A model generated the notes under the pieces. That model ran no database searches. It saw nothing but the letters and a program-made list of their open reading frames with translations, and was not told where the DNA came from. Positions 37,225 through 49,345 of a stretch of DNA of 64,000 nt are shown in pieces. Each line of letters begins with the position of its first letter. Position 1 is the first letter of the stretch. Source of the DNA: Geosiphon pyriformis (Eukaryota; Glomeromycota; Glomeromycetes; Archaeosporales; Geosiphonaceae); NCBI GenBank assembly GCA_016748015.1, contig JAAOMT010000678.1:166389-230388 (forward strand). Direction: 5' to 3'. Made by a program: the position numbers and the translations under genes.

Positions 37225-37969
37225 TATTGAGAAAAAACAACAGTAGAAATATCTAACACATTAACAAAAACATAAATAAGATTCAAGCTTAACAAGATTA
37301 AAAATATATTAAAAAGATATTAAATACATGAAATTACTTAAAAAATACTTGTATTATCTTGGCCAAAATTAACAATTGATTTAAAAATTCAGAATAAGTT
37401 CTTTATATTTTTGGAAAAATAATCTTTAATTAAGATTATTTTACAAATACTAATTTTTGAATTTTACTTTTTATTTTAATTTTTTTTGAATTTATTAAAA
37501 ATAAAATACTGCTTTATTACAAGTAAAAAAATACAAATATTTAATATTAGTGCAAAATAAAAAAAGTATTTTTATGAGAGCTTTAAGAAAAGACACAATT
37601 AAAAGTATAAAAATATAACAGAAATTCTTCTTGAAAAACTAGTATAGTAGTAGTTACCAATATTGATTTTAATGAAAACATTATGCCATACACCAAATTC
37701 AATAATAAAGACACTTATTAGAAAAAATTACCAATACTTGTTAAGAAGTTAAGAAAACTTATTAAGCTAACTTTCAAATTTTTAAATAAGAGAATAATAG
37801 TAATATATTAAACAAAAGTCTAGCATAAATTAAAAGCAATATTAAACAAGACTAATATACTTATTTTTAGATCAAAATTAGATAATTTATTATATTATTA
37901 TTTAATCTAAAAAGCCATAAAAATTAATTATAATATAATCACTAAAGAAAGTGAAAAACACTTATAATA
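37225..37969 (+). repeat. gypsy-4 right LTR
   Basis: 745 bp, starting TATTGAGAAAAAACAACAG (TGTTA has become TATTG) and ending ACTTATAATA. Confidence 0.8.
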
Positions 37970-40900
37970 GCATATTACTGAAAACACTTTAGATATTTAA
38001 AATAACAGAAAAGTAAAACAAAAAATTATGTTTTGTTTGTGAAAAAATACTACTTAATAAAAAAATATAAAATAACATTTTTGGTTATAAAAAAATATGT
38101 AATATCTTATGTTAATATATAATTTTCATAAATAACTAGATAAGCAAAAAAATATTATTTAATACTATATAAAACAAAACTTTTTTACATTTAAACAGTT
38201 ATCTATACAATAAAAACAAGATTTGGAAAATAGTCAGTACAAAATTGAAAACACTTTATTCAGTAAAATATTAACAATTAAAAATAATCTACAAAAATCT
38301 GTTAACACCATTTTTATTTCAAACTCAGACATATTTATTAATATTATAAGTGATTCAAAACTATTTTATAAACACTACTAAGATCTAGAACCTACTAAAA
38401 AGAGCAAAAACAGTATTTAAAAAAATTAAATACTAAACTTTGTTTACAATAACAACAACAACAATAACAATTTAAATTCTAATTCTAACTCCAAAAAATA
38501 TATCATGTTTCTAAATCTTTCAAAAAAACAAGAACTTAAATAGTTTAGCAATAATAATAAAAGTATTATATCAAAATACATACATAATACTAATGTAAAA
38601 TTTGATTTTAAATATTTTGGAAAAACTGTTATCAGATTAAAACCTTATTCACACACCAGCAGAGATTTGAAAATAACATTAAAAATTCTAACAATGACAA
38701 TAGTACAATTAGCATCTAGATTTAGTTTAGCAAAAAAAAATTAATATTAAAAGAGGAATAATTAATGCAGAATATATAAAAAATATCATTGCAATACTAC
38801 AAAATAAATCAGAAAAAACATATATCATTGAACTAAATAAAAAAATAATATAAACAATATTTTTATTTTTAATAAAAATAGCTTAATTAATATAGGTAAA
38901 AACAAAAAAAAAGTTAAAGATAATAGCAAAAAAGACAAAAAAATTTGAATCCATAAATAAAATAAAGATAAGTCAATATAATAGAAAAAAAAATTATTTT
39001 TATTTATTAATCAATTTTTATTTTATCATATAATTAGTATATATTAGCTATAAAAAGAAAAATAAAGATCAACTCCAGATTTTTGAAGTTACACCTATTA
39101 TTTATAAATCAAAAAAAATTGTTATTACTAATCTTTATATATCAGTCAAAAACCACAAACATATTAAGATTTTAATATATAATATAATTAAAGACTTAAT
39201 AAAAATACTAAGTAAAATTATCATCAGATACTTAAGCACTAAAGTTGAAAATCAAGCACCCACTACTATTTCAGATATTTTATAACTTTGTAAATATGTG
39301 AATCTTATATTATAAACAATTTATGAACAAAAAAAATGTTATTTGCTACAATCAAAATAATTAAAGCAAATATACTTAAGAAATTTAGATCCACTTTAAT
39401 GTATATAACTTAAGCTGCTACTTAACAATTTTATTAATATCTTTGTGAGTAAAAATGAATTTGGCAAAACTGATATTATTTAGCACCAGATTAAAACTGG
39501 AGATATAATATTAATTAAACAAAAAACATACTGAGTATTATCTGCTAACCATAAAATCATTTATTAAAAATTAACTATATATTAAACAATAGATTAATTT
39601 AACTATTAATAAATTCATAATTATTACTAATAGTACTTATTGGAAAAAAATAGAAAAATCCACTTTTGTGTAAATTATAGAAAACTAAACAGTATTATTC
39701 ATAGAAATAGCTATTTAACTTCATAAATTCAAGAATTATTCAATGCTTTTAGAGAAAAAAAATGGTTTTCAACATTAGATTTAAATAGTGGTTACTGACA
39801 AGTAACTATAAATTCAGCCAACAAAAAGAAGACAGTATTTACTACAAAAGAAAGAAACTTTAAATTTAATGTTATGTTTTTTGATTTAACTAATGTTTTA
39901 GCTATCTTTTAATAACTAATGAGAATTATTTATATTAAATTACTATAAAAATCAGTAATAGTTTATTTAAATAATACTAACATATTCTTTAAGACATTTG
40001 ATGACTATTTCTATTATTTTTAACAAGTATTTAAAAGATTAAAAAAAGCCAAATTAAAATTGAATGCTACCAAATACTTTTTTAAAAAAACAGAATTCAA
40101 GTTTTTAAAACACATTATAAGCAAAGATTATATTAAAACAGATTTAAACAAATCAAAATACTTTTTTAAATTGGCTCAACTATTTTACTAGTTCTAAGCA
40201 AAAAACATTAAATATAAATAAACTGAAAATTAACAAAAAACTTTTGACATATTAAGAAGAAAACTTATTTAAATCCTAGTATTAATTTATTTAAATCACA
40301 GCAAATTATTTATTATTATTACCAATATATTCAATTAATTATTAGAGGCAATATTATTACAAAAAAAGCCAATAGACAAGAATATCTAGTAGCATATGCC
40401 AATCCAAATTTGAATTTAGCTGAAAAAAACTAAAAAACTTTAATATTAAAACACTTAATTATCTATTAGACTATTATCAAATAAAAAGAATACTTAAATC
40501 AAAAATTTGATGTGTATATTAATCATAAAGAATTAATATTAATTTAAAAACAAAAATTTAGAAATAATTACTATACAAGATAGAAAATAAAATTAGCACT
40601 ATTTAATTATATAGTATATTATAAAAAAGAAAAAAAAATGAAAATATTAATGACTTGTTATAAATAAGACAAATCTAAAAACATTTCAACTCAAAAATAC
40701 TAACAACTTTAATATTTTATTAATACTCAATAATTTAAAAAAATATTATCTCAAAAAAAACAAAACAACATAAAACAACAATCAAAATATTTTATTATAT
40801 ATTAAAATATAATATATTAGAAAAACAAAAAAAATCTAAACCAATTATTCAAAGTAATTACAGAATTAAAGAAAGAAACAATACTGTTTAACATGCATTT

Positions 40901-41480
40901 ATATCCAATAACAAGACATTTTTATAAAGAAACAATCATAGAAAAAACCAAAAAAAGATATTATTGGCCATCAATATATTCAAATATTATTCAATATGTT
41001 TAAAATTGTAATATTTATTAAAAAAGAAAAAAAACAAAATCCAGTAAACCATTAAGACCAATCAAAATGAAACAATCATTTGATCAAATTAGAATTGACT
41101 TAGTCAGATCATTAACTATAATTAGCAAAGGCAATTAATATATAGTAGTAGTCATAAATTATTTTACAAAATAGCTAGAAGCTAAAGCAATTTCAAGAGC
41201 AGACACAAAATTTATAGCTAAATTAATATACCAAAATTTGATTTGTTAACATAAATGTTTAAAAAAATTGTTATTAGACCAAAGAACTTATTTTGTAAAC
41301 AGAACATTAACAAAATTAAGGCAAAAATTTGGAGTTAAGTGATCATTATTATTACTATATTATTCATAAACAAATAACTTAATTGAAAGATTTAACAAAA
41401 TATTATGTAAAATAATAACTAAGATCAACTAAAAAAACCAAAACAAATAGAATTTGTTTATACTATCAGTATTTATATAA
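37970..41480 (+). pseudogene. gypsy-3 Cys-rich domain, dUTPase, RT, RNase H and integrase remnants
   Basis: The part starts in the Cys-rich domain (TATTACTG... aligned with 16842 of gypsy-1). dUTPase text lies at about 38590-38960. RT lies at about 39060-40190, with 39781-39805 (GGTTACTGACAAGTAAC) matching the gypsy-1 GY-stop-QV site exactly, so the W-to-stop change is shared. RNase H lies at about 40250-40670. Integrase lies at about 40860-41460, with HFYKETIIEKTKKRYYWP readable. All frames are riddled with stops. The element ends without a 3' LTR. Confidence 0.75.
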
Positions 41481-41720
41481 TTATTAATTTTTGTAAAATA
41501 TATTAAATAAATATTTATTAAAAAATACAATTAATATTTAATATCAAATTTTAGAAATATTAACATAAAATATAAAATTATATTAATATATTATTTTTTG
41601 TTAACAATATAGACTATTTCTTTATTTTTAGATTTTTTTGTTATTTTTTAAAAAAATAGCAACTAACATATTTATAAAACTGATTTTACATATTAAATTT
41701 TTATTTTTTATTTTTTTAAT
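41481..41720. other. AT-rich spacer
   Basis: No recognisable feature. It could hold the decayed end of gypsy-3 or a continuation of LINE D. The A/T-rich tail of LINE C (minus) lies at its right end, about 41700-41720. Confidence 0.3.
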
Positions 41721-42434
41721 AAGTGAGGTCCAAACACTACCTAGAACTATACATCAATAAAATTATCTAAACTAGGTGTGAATCATGTGCTTAACCACAC
41801 ATGACCAGCCACTCAAGCCAGTCAGGACAACACTACACAACTATATTAACAGAAACCATGTTACCAATACTCGAAAAAAATAAACAAGACTTGCAAAAGC
41901 CAAAAAGGACACCAAAGGCTTCAGTAACTCCAAGCAATTTAATCACACCAGATGACAACTTCGAAACTGAACCAAAAACTGGGATGAAAATAGATCCATC
42001 CACTGGGATCAGGCCATTCTTTTCCATAAAAGCACAATGCTTGGCACAGACCAACCAAATATCATTCCTAAAAGCGGAGCATAGAAAGTGCATAAAATCA
42101 GTAATTTTAACACCAGCAACCTTGGGATTATGGAAGACAATAACAGCCTTCTGAAGCCATTCATTAAAAACAAAACCCTTGTAAAGAGCCGAGGAGACCA
42201 GCAAATCCAAAACACAGGTCAACATCAATTGCAACACAACTGAAAAGGGAAGAGAAAGCCCAGAAAGTGACTTCCAATAAGACATGTAGGATTCCAGAAC
42301 CTGACAATGAGCCAAATCATTAACTACACAAGAAAACACATGATCAGAAACCTCAACCTCACCACAATACAGACACAGGACACTAGGATAATATTTATCA
42401 TAAATGCGCTTCTGAACAGTCACAGAAAGCCATT
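41721..42434 (-). mobile_element. LINE copy C, 5'-truncated
   Basis: This is the last 0.7 kb of a minus-strand LINE: the end of ORF2 (42423-41833, uninterrupted) and a 3' UTR whose complement contains GAGTGGCTGGTCATGTG and GTAGTGTTTGGACCTCACT, as in LINE B. An A/T-rich tail follows. Truncation at the 5' side is the usual outcome of target-primed reverse transcription. AT-rich flanks hide any target duplication. Confidence 0.85.
41833..42423 (-). pseudogene. LINE C ORF2 C-terminal 196 residues
   Basis: An open frame matching the end of LINE B ORF2: CLYCGEVEVSDHVFSC is the C-terminal Cys-His motif (CLYCGNVESSDHVFFC in B), then LYKGFVFNEWLQKAV, MEKNGLIPVDGS and CKSCLFFSSI. The first Met is internal to the ancestral protein; endonuclease, RT and RNase H are absent. 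It lacks stops, unlike copies A and D, so it may be younger. Confidence 0.8.
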
Positions 42435-42596
42435 AAATTTTTATTAATTTAATTTATTTATTAAAATTAAATTATTTTTTTATTAATTTTATTGTTATAT
42501 AATATTTTTTTTTGTTATTTGTTAATATATTATATTTTATTATAATACTATTCTATTTTATTATCTATTAACATATTAAAACTCTTTCTTTTGTTG
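42435..42596. other. AT-rich spacer between LINE C and LINE B
   Basis: Nearly pure A/T DNA with no feature. GC content rises sharply at about 42597 where LINE B begins. Confidence 0.4.
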
Positions 42597-42706
42597 ATCC
42601 CCCGGTTATAATGAGAGCTTTGAGTTGTCACTGAAATAGCCTTCCTTTTCCCTTTCCTCTTCACCTTTCTCCAGTTATTTCTTCAAACATTCCCCCTTTT
42701 GTTGTT

Positions 42707-44626
42707 ATGGAACTGGTGGACTTTGCTGCTGGTGGTTCTGGGTCCATTTTGGCTGGGTTGGGGACCCAGTCTGGTGTCAAAAATAAGCGCTCGGTTGGTC
42801 CTTATTCTCGCAGTGCGTCCTATAAAAAGCCGAAGAAACCTGTGATGGTTGATGGGTTGGTGGAGTCATCTGCTGGTGTCTCGAACGTTATGGATGAAAG
42901 TGGTGACAGACCTAACATTGGGCGATCGTGGGCTAGCAAAGTCAACAGCAAAGTGGACAGCGTGAGTGGCGTCTCGGACTTGGATAACGTGGAAAACGTT
43001 ATCACTGAGGAAACTTGCTATGCAGAGTTAGATGTTTCGGGTTTGGACGACAACATAAACAATGCCACGCCAAGGAAGACATGTACCCACACCTATGTTC
43101 TGAACAGTAAGCCGCCACCTTTTTTTTTCAACATTCCAAGTAATGGTGAGGATACTTTGCCTCTCCTGAGTCCCAAATTTCATGGATCCAATCGCCTTCT
43201 TCCGATCAGGTTATGTGCACCAGAGAAATGGAATTTTAATTCGTCAAAATCGTTTGCATTAGATATTGAGCTATCTGCCGTTCCTGGCAAAACTAATAAT
43301 AATAAAATAATTAGTTTGAAAAAAAATTTTTATCATATTGATGGGTTTGGGGGAGCCTCAACTCCCTCAAAATTCCTAGAGATCATCAGATCCTCATTTA
43401 CTTCTGAAATTAGTTTAAATAAGGCTAGGGAACTGGCAATCAGTGAGAAAATTTTAGTCAATGATGATCTGAGAAAATCAAATGTCCGTTCAAATCAAGA
43501 AGTGATCATCAAAGAAATTCCAGTGGATTTTCCCAAATCGGCAATTGAGGCAGTGTTTTCCAAGTTTGGCAAGATTATTTCAATCAAAGTACAGCTTATT
43601 GGTCTTTGGCAAAAAGCCCTAGTGGAATATGAATCATCTGAGATGGCTGATTTGGTTGCAGCTAGATGGTCTGTACTTATGGAAAAGGATTCTGTCTGCG
43701 TGGCAAAGGCAAATATTGATAAACAAACATGGATGTCGAGAAATCAGCATCGGGCATTGTTTTACACTCTTCCAGTTGGCACCAATGCTCATGACCTCTC
43801 CAGTTTGTTGGAATCATATGGTGGGAAGACTTGTTATATCGGCCGTAATCCTAGTTTGTATGTTCGTGATAGATGCACTGTAATTTGTTTTGGTGATAAA
43901 GCATCCAAGTTGGCTGCTATTGGTACCGTTCCAGTTTTCAAAAATGTGAGTTTGCGTTGGGCTGGTCTCTCTTTGGCCAGTTGTACTCATTGTAAACAAT
44001 TTGGTCATGTTATGGTCAACTGTTCCTTGGGTGAGTATTCTGGTGTTCGAGGAAGAAGGGTGGTTTCTGAGCAAGATCAGATTTGTTTAGCTGGGATATA
44101 TAAGAAGAAGTCAGCTCCTGTCGCTCGTCCAGTCTCATTTGGTGATAAAACATGGGCCCAGGTTGCTGGTGGCTCTGGCTTGCATTCTGGTTTGGTTTCT
44201 TCTTCAATGGTGACTGTCTCTCCTACCATTTCTTATTTGAATGACTGGCTGGCAATTTTGGAGCACTCTTTGGAGCTTTTGACTAACCGCATTTCTGGCA
44301 TTTTGGCTCGACTGGAATCCATTGATTTGGTTCCTATGACAACCCCTTCTTTGAGCCTTCTTCCTGTTGTTTCTGAAACTTTGTCTTTTGATGTGGTTTC
44401 TGATATGATTTTGGATACTGCTTTGGTCTCGTCTGGTACTCCTCCGTTCGTCTTTTATGATGCTGTTGTTGAGCTTAGCTCTAGTAGTTCCAAAGTTCTC
44501 ACTGCCAAAGTGGGTGGTTTAGAAACAAAATTGATTGCTTTGGAGGCCTCAGTTGGTTTGGTTTTGGATAAGTTAAATATTCTGTGCTCTGGTTCAGGTT
44601 TGTCAGTTCCCCTGTTTTCTCAATGA
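42707..44626 (+). CDS. LINE B ORF1, nucleic-acid-binding protein (639 aa)
   Basis: An uninterrupted frame. The N-terminal 130 residues are low-complexity (GGSGSILAGLGTQSGV). The middle carries FALDIELSAVPGK and FYHIDGFGGASTPSKFLEII, then an RRM-like fold (QEVIIKEIPVDFPKSAIEAV, GKIISIKVQLIGLWQKA) at residues about 265-340. A CCHC zinc knuckle C-TH-C-KQFG-H-VMVN-C lies near residues 428-441. The tail contains KTWAQVAGGSG and a region rich in Ser, Val and Leu. LINE ORF1 proteins bind the element RNA into a particle in the cytoplasm. Its stop codon overlaps the likely ORF2 start in ATGA (44623-44626). This is the only full-length transposon protein in the window without a stop. Confidence 0.9.
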   Translation: MELVDFAAGGSGSILAGLGTQSGVKNKRSVGPYSRSASYKKPKKPVMVDGLVESSAGVSNVMDESGDRPNIGRSWASKVNSKVDSVSGVSDLDNVENVITEETCYAELDVSGLDDNINNATPRKTCTHTYVLNSKPPPFFFNIPSNGEDTLPLLSPKFHGSNRLLPIRLCAPEKWNFNSSKSFALDIELSAVPGKTNNNKIISLKKNFYHIDGFGGASTPSKFLEIIRSSFTSEISLNKARELAISEKILVNDDLRKSNVRSNQEVIIKEIPVDFPKSAIEAVFSKFGKIISIKVQLIGLWQKALVEYESSEMADLVAARWSVLMEKDSVCVAKANIDKQTWMSRNQHRALFYTLPVGTNAHDLSSLLESYGGKTCYIGRNPSLYVRDRCTVICFGDKASKLAAIGTVPVFKNVSLRWAGLSLASCTHCKQFGHVMVNCSLGEYSGVRGRRVVSEQDQICLAGIYKKKSAPVARPVSFGDKTWAQVAGGSGLHSGLVSSSMVTVSPTISYLNDWLAILEHSLELLTNRISGILARLESIDLVPMTTPSLSLLPVVSETLSFDVVSDMILDTALVSSGTPPFVFYDAVVELSSSSSKVLTAKVGGLETKLIALEASVGLVLDKLNILCSGSGLSVPLFSQ

Positions 44627-47600
44627 CTCACTTAATTTGGAAAATTGTCATGTGTAATGTAAGAGGTATGAACAATCTTGCAAAACAGGAAGATATTATT
44701 TGTTGGCACAAGGATATGAACAATTTGATTTCTATCATTACCGAGACCAAACTGAAGGGCAAGGTCCATCCATGGATTGCAACTAGGTTTAATGGTGTTC
44801 GAGTCTTTACCTCAGGTCAAGATTCTGGCAATCTGGATTTGGGTGTAGCTATTGTTGTAAACGATTCTCTGGCTTGCCATATGTGTAAGATTTCTGAGGT
44901 GCCTGGTCAGCTACTCTCAATTAAGATGCTTTTTAAGAACAAACTTTTGGTATCAATTTTGGGGCTTTATGCTGATGCTTCTCTAGTGACATGTTTCTCT
45001 CAAGCTGGTAAGGTCAATTCCTTGATAGCTGGGGCTGTGAACGAGTCCTCTTTTGTTGTTTTGGGTGGTGATTTCAACAAAAATGGCTCTCGCAGGTGTG
45101 CTAGTTTTAAGAGGTGTTTGGATTTGGGTTTGGTCAATTCCCTGGTGGGGAATTTATTGGCTAAGTGTCCTACCTGGAAAAATTCAAGGGGTGTTGTCAA
45201 GACTATTGATTACATGTTCATTTCGTCAAATTTGGTCAATGCAATAGTGAACTGAGACATTTTGGATGTTAGTGAGTATTTTGATACTGATCATCAAGCG
45301 GTTTGTGTGTCCGTGGGTTTAGGTGGGCTTTTGGATGTGCATTTGAATTCTCTTCGTAGGCAGGTGAATAGGGATCGATGGAAGTTTAACATTAGGGGTG
45401 CTGATGAGAGTGGATGAGACAATTTTAGGAGTGCCACTTTGGCCAATGCAGCAATGTTCTCAGATAAGTTTGCCACCACTGTAAGATTCTCCAATTTGGA
45501 TGAGATGTGGGATGTCATTCGTGAGGTCATGATGCTTTTGGCAGATGGCATTTTCAAAAAAAAATGGTTCAAGGACTTTGATAGACCTTTTTCCAAGGAA
45601 TCCTCGAAGTTTCACAAATTGGAGCTTTTGGTTTCTAAGGTTTTCAAGGCATTGCGTGAGGGAGATATTGTTGGTTTTTTTTTTTTTATGGATTGTTGGG
45701 CTTCGCTGGACAGTGTTAAGGCTTTAGTCATTCGGGATATGATGAATTCTGGTATGGACTCTGATCATGTCCTTTCTGCTCTCTTGAGCACTCGGAAATC
45801 ATATTGTGCATCTAAGCTTGTTGAGTCTCAGATTGCCAAAAAGGCCAACATTAGATCAGCCATAGATAAAAAGATGGAGAGCTTTGAGATCGATAAAGGT
45901 CATACAATAAAGAGTGTGCTGGAGCGCCCATTTCATAAGGTGGTGCTTAACCACTTGGTTGTTAATGATGAGCTGGTTTTGGAGTCTGATCAGGTTAAGA
46001 GCAAGGTGGACGTGATCATGGAGGAGTGGACTAGGAAGCGTCAGGTGGTCAACAATATGTCAAGCAAATGGTGTCGCCAATATCAGTCTTTGGAGTATGT
46101 TTTTGATGAGGCTTTCTTGGGGGTAATGTGTCTGATTGGTTTTGATGAGTTGTTTGGGGTGGTTTCCATTCTTTCTGATGGCAAAGCTGCTGGTCTGTCG
46201 GGTATCTCAAATGAGCTTTGGAAACATTGTGATAGATCTGTCTTGGAGATGTTGTTGGTGCTTTTGAACTTTTGCTTGGCTGGTGAATCAGTGCCCGGCC
46301 CATAGAAAGAGGCCTGGGTTTCGATGATTCCCAAGCCTTATGAGTGGAAGGGTGTTCTGACAAACACACATCCTATTGCTTTGATCAAAACAGCTCATAA
46401 GATTCTTTCCAAGGTTCTTTCTGATAGGATTTCTACTGCATGCAGCACTTTGAATGTTTTTTATGGGGATAATTTCTCGGTTTTAAAGGGTACGACTACT
46501 CAGTCTCCCATTTTTGCGATTGGTTCAGTAATTAAGGATGCTCTGGAAAAGGACCGTGAACTTTGGCTGGTGTTACAGAATATGAGGAAGGCTTACAATT
46601 CAGTTGGCTGGGAGCATCTTGAGAAAAGTCTGGTTAGGATTAAGATGTGCGGCAAGTTTATTCAGTTCTTTGGTAGTATACATAAGAATCGCACCAATTA
46701 GATGATGACGGATTTCAGTTTGACTGGTAGTTATCGTGTATATGATGGCTTAAATCAGGGTGAAGTTTTTTCCCCCCTTCTGTGGCACATCTTCTATAAT
46801 CCTTTGTTGTGTGAAGTCAAACATCAGAAGAGTGTGTGTGGATATAGGCTTAATTCATACTTTATTTCTAAAAATGGGTGTGCTGAAATTCAGGCTGGAC
46901 GTTCTTCCTTTTTTGCCATTGGTGCTTTTGTTGATGATACTATTTGGGTTGGTAACAGTCAAGCTGCTACTCAGCACATTCTCAATGTTGCCAGTGAATT
47001 CTTTCAGATCAATAATATCTTTATAAACAATACCAAAACAGTGGCCATTCTCATCAATAACAGAGTTAGCAGTCCCTTCCTTTCCATCAGCGGCTCTTCC
47101 ATTTCTGTTGCCAGAAAGGGGGAATCTCATTGGTATCTGGGTATTTTTCTTTCAACTGAGGGTCTTTCGAAGCCGAGTTTGGCTAAGGCACATTTGGATG
47201 TTCACTTTTTTATCAATTTGGTTCTGAGGAAAACTATTTCAGATAAACAATTCCTATATTTGGTATTGGTGGTTTTCCAGCCTATAATCAGTTATCGGAC
47301 ACAATTTAGTTTTATACCAGTTGGTGTTTGTGCCAAGTAGGATGCTTTGGTTCACAAGGGATTGAAGCTTAAATCTGGTCTTCCGCTTGATTTTCCCAGT
47401 GATACGCTGCACCACTCTTTATTTTATGGTTTGAAATCTTTCTCGCAGGTACAGTCTGAATGTAAGGTGGCCTTTCTCATCAGTTTTGTGAACTCTGGTG
47501 AGATCTTGGGTTGCTTATTTTCTCACCGGTCTCATGACTTGCAAGTTTGGTGTTGGCATCTTATTCATCTGTTAAATTCTCTTGTTTGTGTTAATATCAG

Positions 47601-49311
47601 CACTTCCAACAACTTTTTAGCAGGCTTGGTCTGTATTCTTCTTGACTGCAATTTGTCTTTGGGTGGATCTTTTGTTAGTTCTTTTCAGTCTAGTGGCAGT
47701 ACACCTATGTTTACTGTTTTAGGTGAATCTAAGTTTTCTAAGTTTCTTTCTTCTCTCTGACAGTTTGGCATTGTCTTTGTAGATCAACTTCATAATTGTC
47801 ATGGTGCCATTCTTGACTGGTATACCTTCAAGCGTTGGAAGAGGCTGGACTCCTATGGCCCCATTCCAGAATGATTCAGACTTGCTATTGCATTTCTCAA
47901 TGGTGCTTCTCTCCCTTCTAATGATTGGTTTGTCTCAGATGGTGCTGTTCATTGAGATATTTTTGGTTCTGCTGATTATGCTTCTGTTTGTGGTCATCTT
48001 TCTCAGGTTGTTTCTGGTAGCTTGTCTGTTTATACAGACAGATCTTTGGGAAGTTTGGGTACTGCTGAATGTAGAGCTGGTGCTGCTGTTTTTTTCGAGG
48101 ACATTGGTTTGGGTTTGGGAGTTGGTGTATCGAACTTGATGTCATCCATCTTTGCAGAATTGCAGGCTATTGCATTGGCCATGGAGTGTGTCCCTTCGTC
48201 CTGCTCTGTTCGCGTGTTTTCTAATAGTCAGTCAGCTTTGAGTGCTTGTGAGTCAGAATTGAATCTTGTGTGTCCTGACTTTCACAATCAGTATTGGGTC
48301 GAGCATCAGCATATTGCTAATGTTATTCGTAGTAAAAATTTGAGAGTTCGTTGGCACAAGATCAAAGGTCACTCTGGTGTTTCTAGTAATGAACGTGCTG
48401 ATAAGATTGCTGGTGTTGTCTCTCTTTCCAGTTGGCATTTGCGTCCTCACTTGGATGAACATTTTCTGGTGGCTAATGGTGGTGTGGTTTTGGGCAATTT
48501 GAGATACTTTGTTTGTGATATTTGCCGATCGATTTGTCGTGCATACTGGAAAGTTGGTTCTGGTGCTAAGTTTTTAAGGAATGATTTGCTTTTTAATGTT
48601 GACTGGTTCTGCTCTTCTTTGGTCTGGCATCCTGACTTGCACATGGCCACCAGACCCACCAGCAGGCCCTCGGCTGATGCTCGTACCTATTTCATGAAGG
48701 CTCTGCATCACTGGTTGTCTATTGCTGTGAGAAAGTGTCTTTATAATAAATGTTACCCTAATGTGCTGTGTTTATATTGTGGTAATGTGGAGTCTTCAGA
48801 CCATGTGTTCTTTTGTAAGGTCGATGATTCTGCTCGTAGTCAGATTTTGAATTCTCATGTAGTTTCTTGGAAGGCTCTTACTGGTTTGTCACTCTCTTCG
48901 TTGGTTGTAATGCAGTTTTTGTCATCTTGTGTCTCTGATTTTCCTGTGTTCATGGCTCTATACAAGGGTTTTGTGTTTAATGATTGGTTTTGCGAAGCTG
49001 TTTCTATGTTCTGTGATCCCAAAATTGCAAGATTGGAGGTGGTTAAGTTTGTGTGCTTTCTTAGTCTTGCTTTTAGGAATGGTGTTTGGATGGTTTGTGC
49101 TAAGCATCGTGCTTACATGGAGAAGGCCAAGTTGATTCCATTAGATGGTTCAACACCTGTTTCAGTCTCTGGTTTGGTTTCGGGGTTTTCTGCTGGTGTT
49201 GTCAAGCTGCTTGGCATTGCTGAGGCTGTGGGCGTTTGTTTCAGTTTTTGTAAACTGTGTTTATTTTTTTCTGGTATAGACAGTTCAGTTTCAGTTCGTA
49301 TATCTGTGTAG
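44623..49311 (+). pseudogene. LINE B ORF2: endonuclease, RT, RNase H; one frame with eight stops
   Basis: Counted from the ATG at 44623, a single frame of 1,563 codons reaches TAG at 49309-49311 with no frameshift. Premature stops are at 45253 (TGA), 45415 (TGA), 46303 (TAG), 46699 (TAG), 47338 (TAG), 47758 (TGA), 47872 (TGA) and 47953 (TGA), mostly where Trp is expected (for example GP-stop-KEAWVSMIPK, PE-stop-F). Domains: APE-type endonuclease (ETKLKG, LGLYADAS, GGDFNKNG, TIDYMF, FDTDHQAV), RT (NQGEVFSPLLWHIFY, FVDDTIW), RNase H (YTDRSLG, AELQA, FSNSQSA, KGHSG, ERADKIAG) and a C-terminal CLYCGNVESSDHVFFC. In RNase H the expected FSDSQ is FSNSQ, a lost catalytic Asp. An upstream in-frame ATG exists at 44584, but 44623 gives the ATGA overlap. 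Confidence 0.9.
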
Positions 49312-49340
49312 TGTTGTTCTGATTAGCCCGAGTGGCTGGT

Positions 49341-49345
49341 CATGT
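49341..49345. repeat. Left flank and target duplication of gypsy-2
   Basis: ATGT (49342-49345) precedes the left LTR and ATGT (57418-57421) follows the right LTR. The uninterrupted LINE sequence known from LINE C has this word once (GGTCATGTGTGG). Confidence 0.8.

Larger units (their letters stand above)
33299..37969 (+). mobile_element. gypsy-4: LTR retrotransposon nested in gypsy-3, lacking most of pol
   Basis: It has two LTRs of about 745 bp (33299-34042 and 37225-37969). The left begins TGTTAAGAAAAAAC and both end TAATA. TTTGGTGCTCATT follows the left LTR. Inside are gag-like text (about 34900-35550), a protease remnant (LVLKNRSTENIIT near 36297; DSG has become NRS) and remnants of the Cys-rich domain (CSVC near 36835). 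The right LTR follows directly, so dUTPase, RT and integrase are missing. I could not find a target duplication. It splits gypsy-3 between protease and the Cys-rich domain. Confidence 0.75.
29638..41480 (+). mobile_element. gypsy-3: extremely AT-decayed gypsy-1 relative, with gypsy-4 nested in it
   Basis: The left LTR (29638-30457), gag and protease lie before 33298; dUTPase, RT, RNase H and integrase resume at 37970. The sequence can be followed base by base against gypsy-1. For example 39466-39510 matches 18567-18610, with C changed to T and G to A. No right LTR could be found after the integrase remnant (about 41480). Virtually no ORF of length survives across nearly 12 kb. Confidence 0.85.

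Noticed and set aside
41801-42154. 117-residue plus-strand ORF
   Set aside because: It is the antisense shadow of the LINE C ORF2 end on the minus strand.
44623-49311. Alternative genetic code with TGA/TAG read as Trp
   Set aside because: TGG is used for Trp throughout, and SSK1 and the coiled-coil gene use a standard code. Related LINE and gypsy copies show stops of all three kinds, which fits mutation better.
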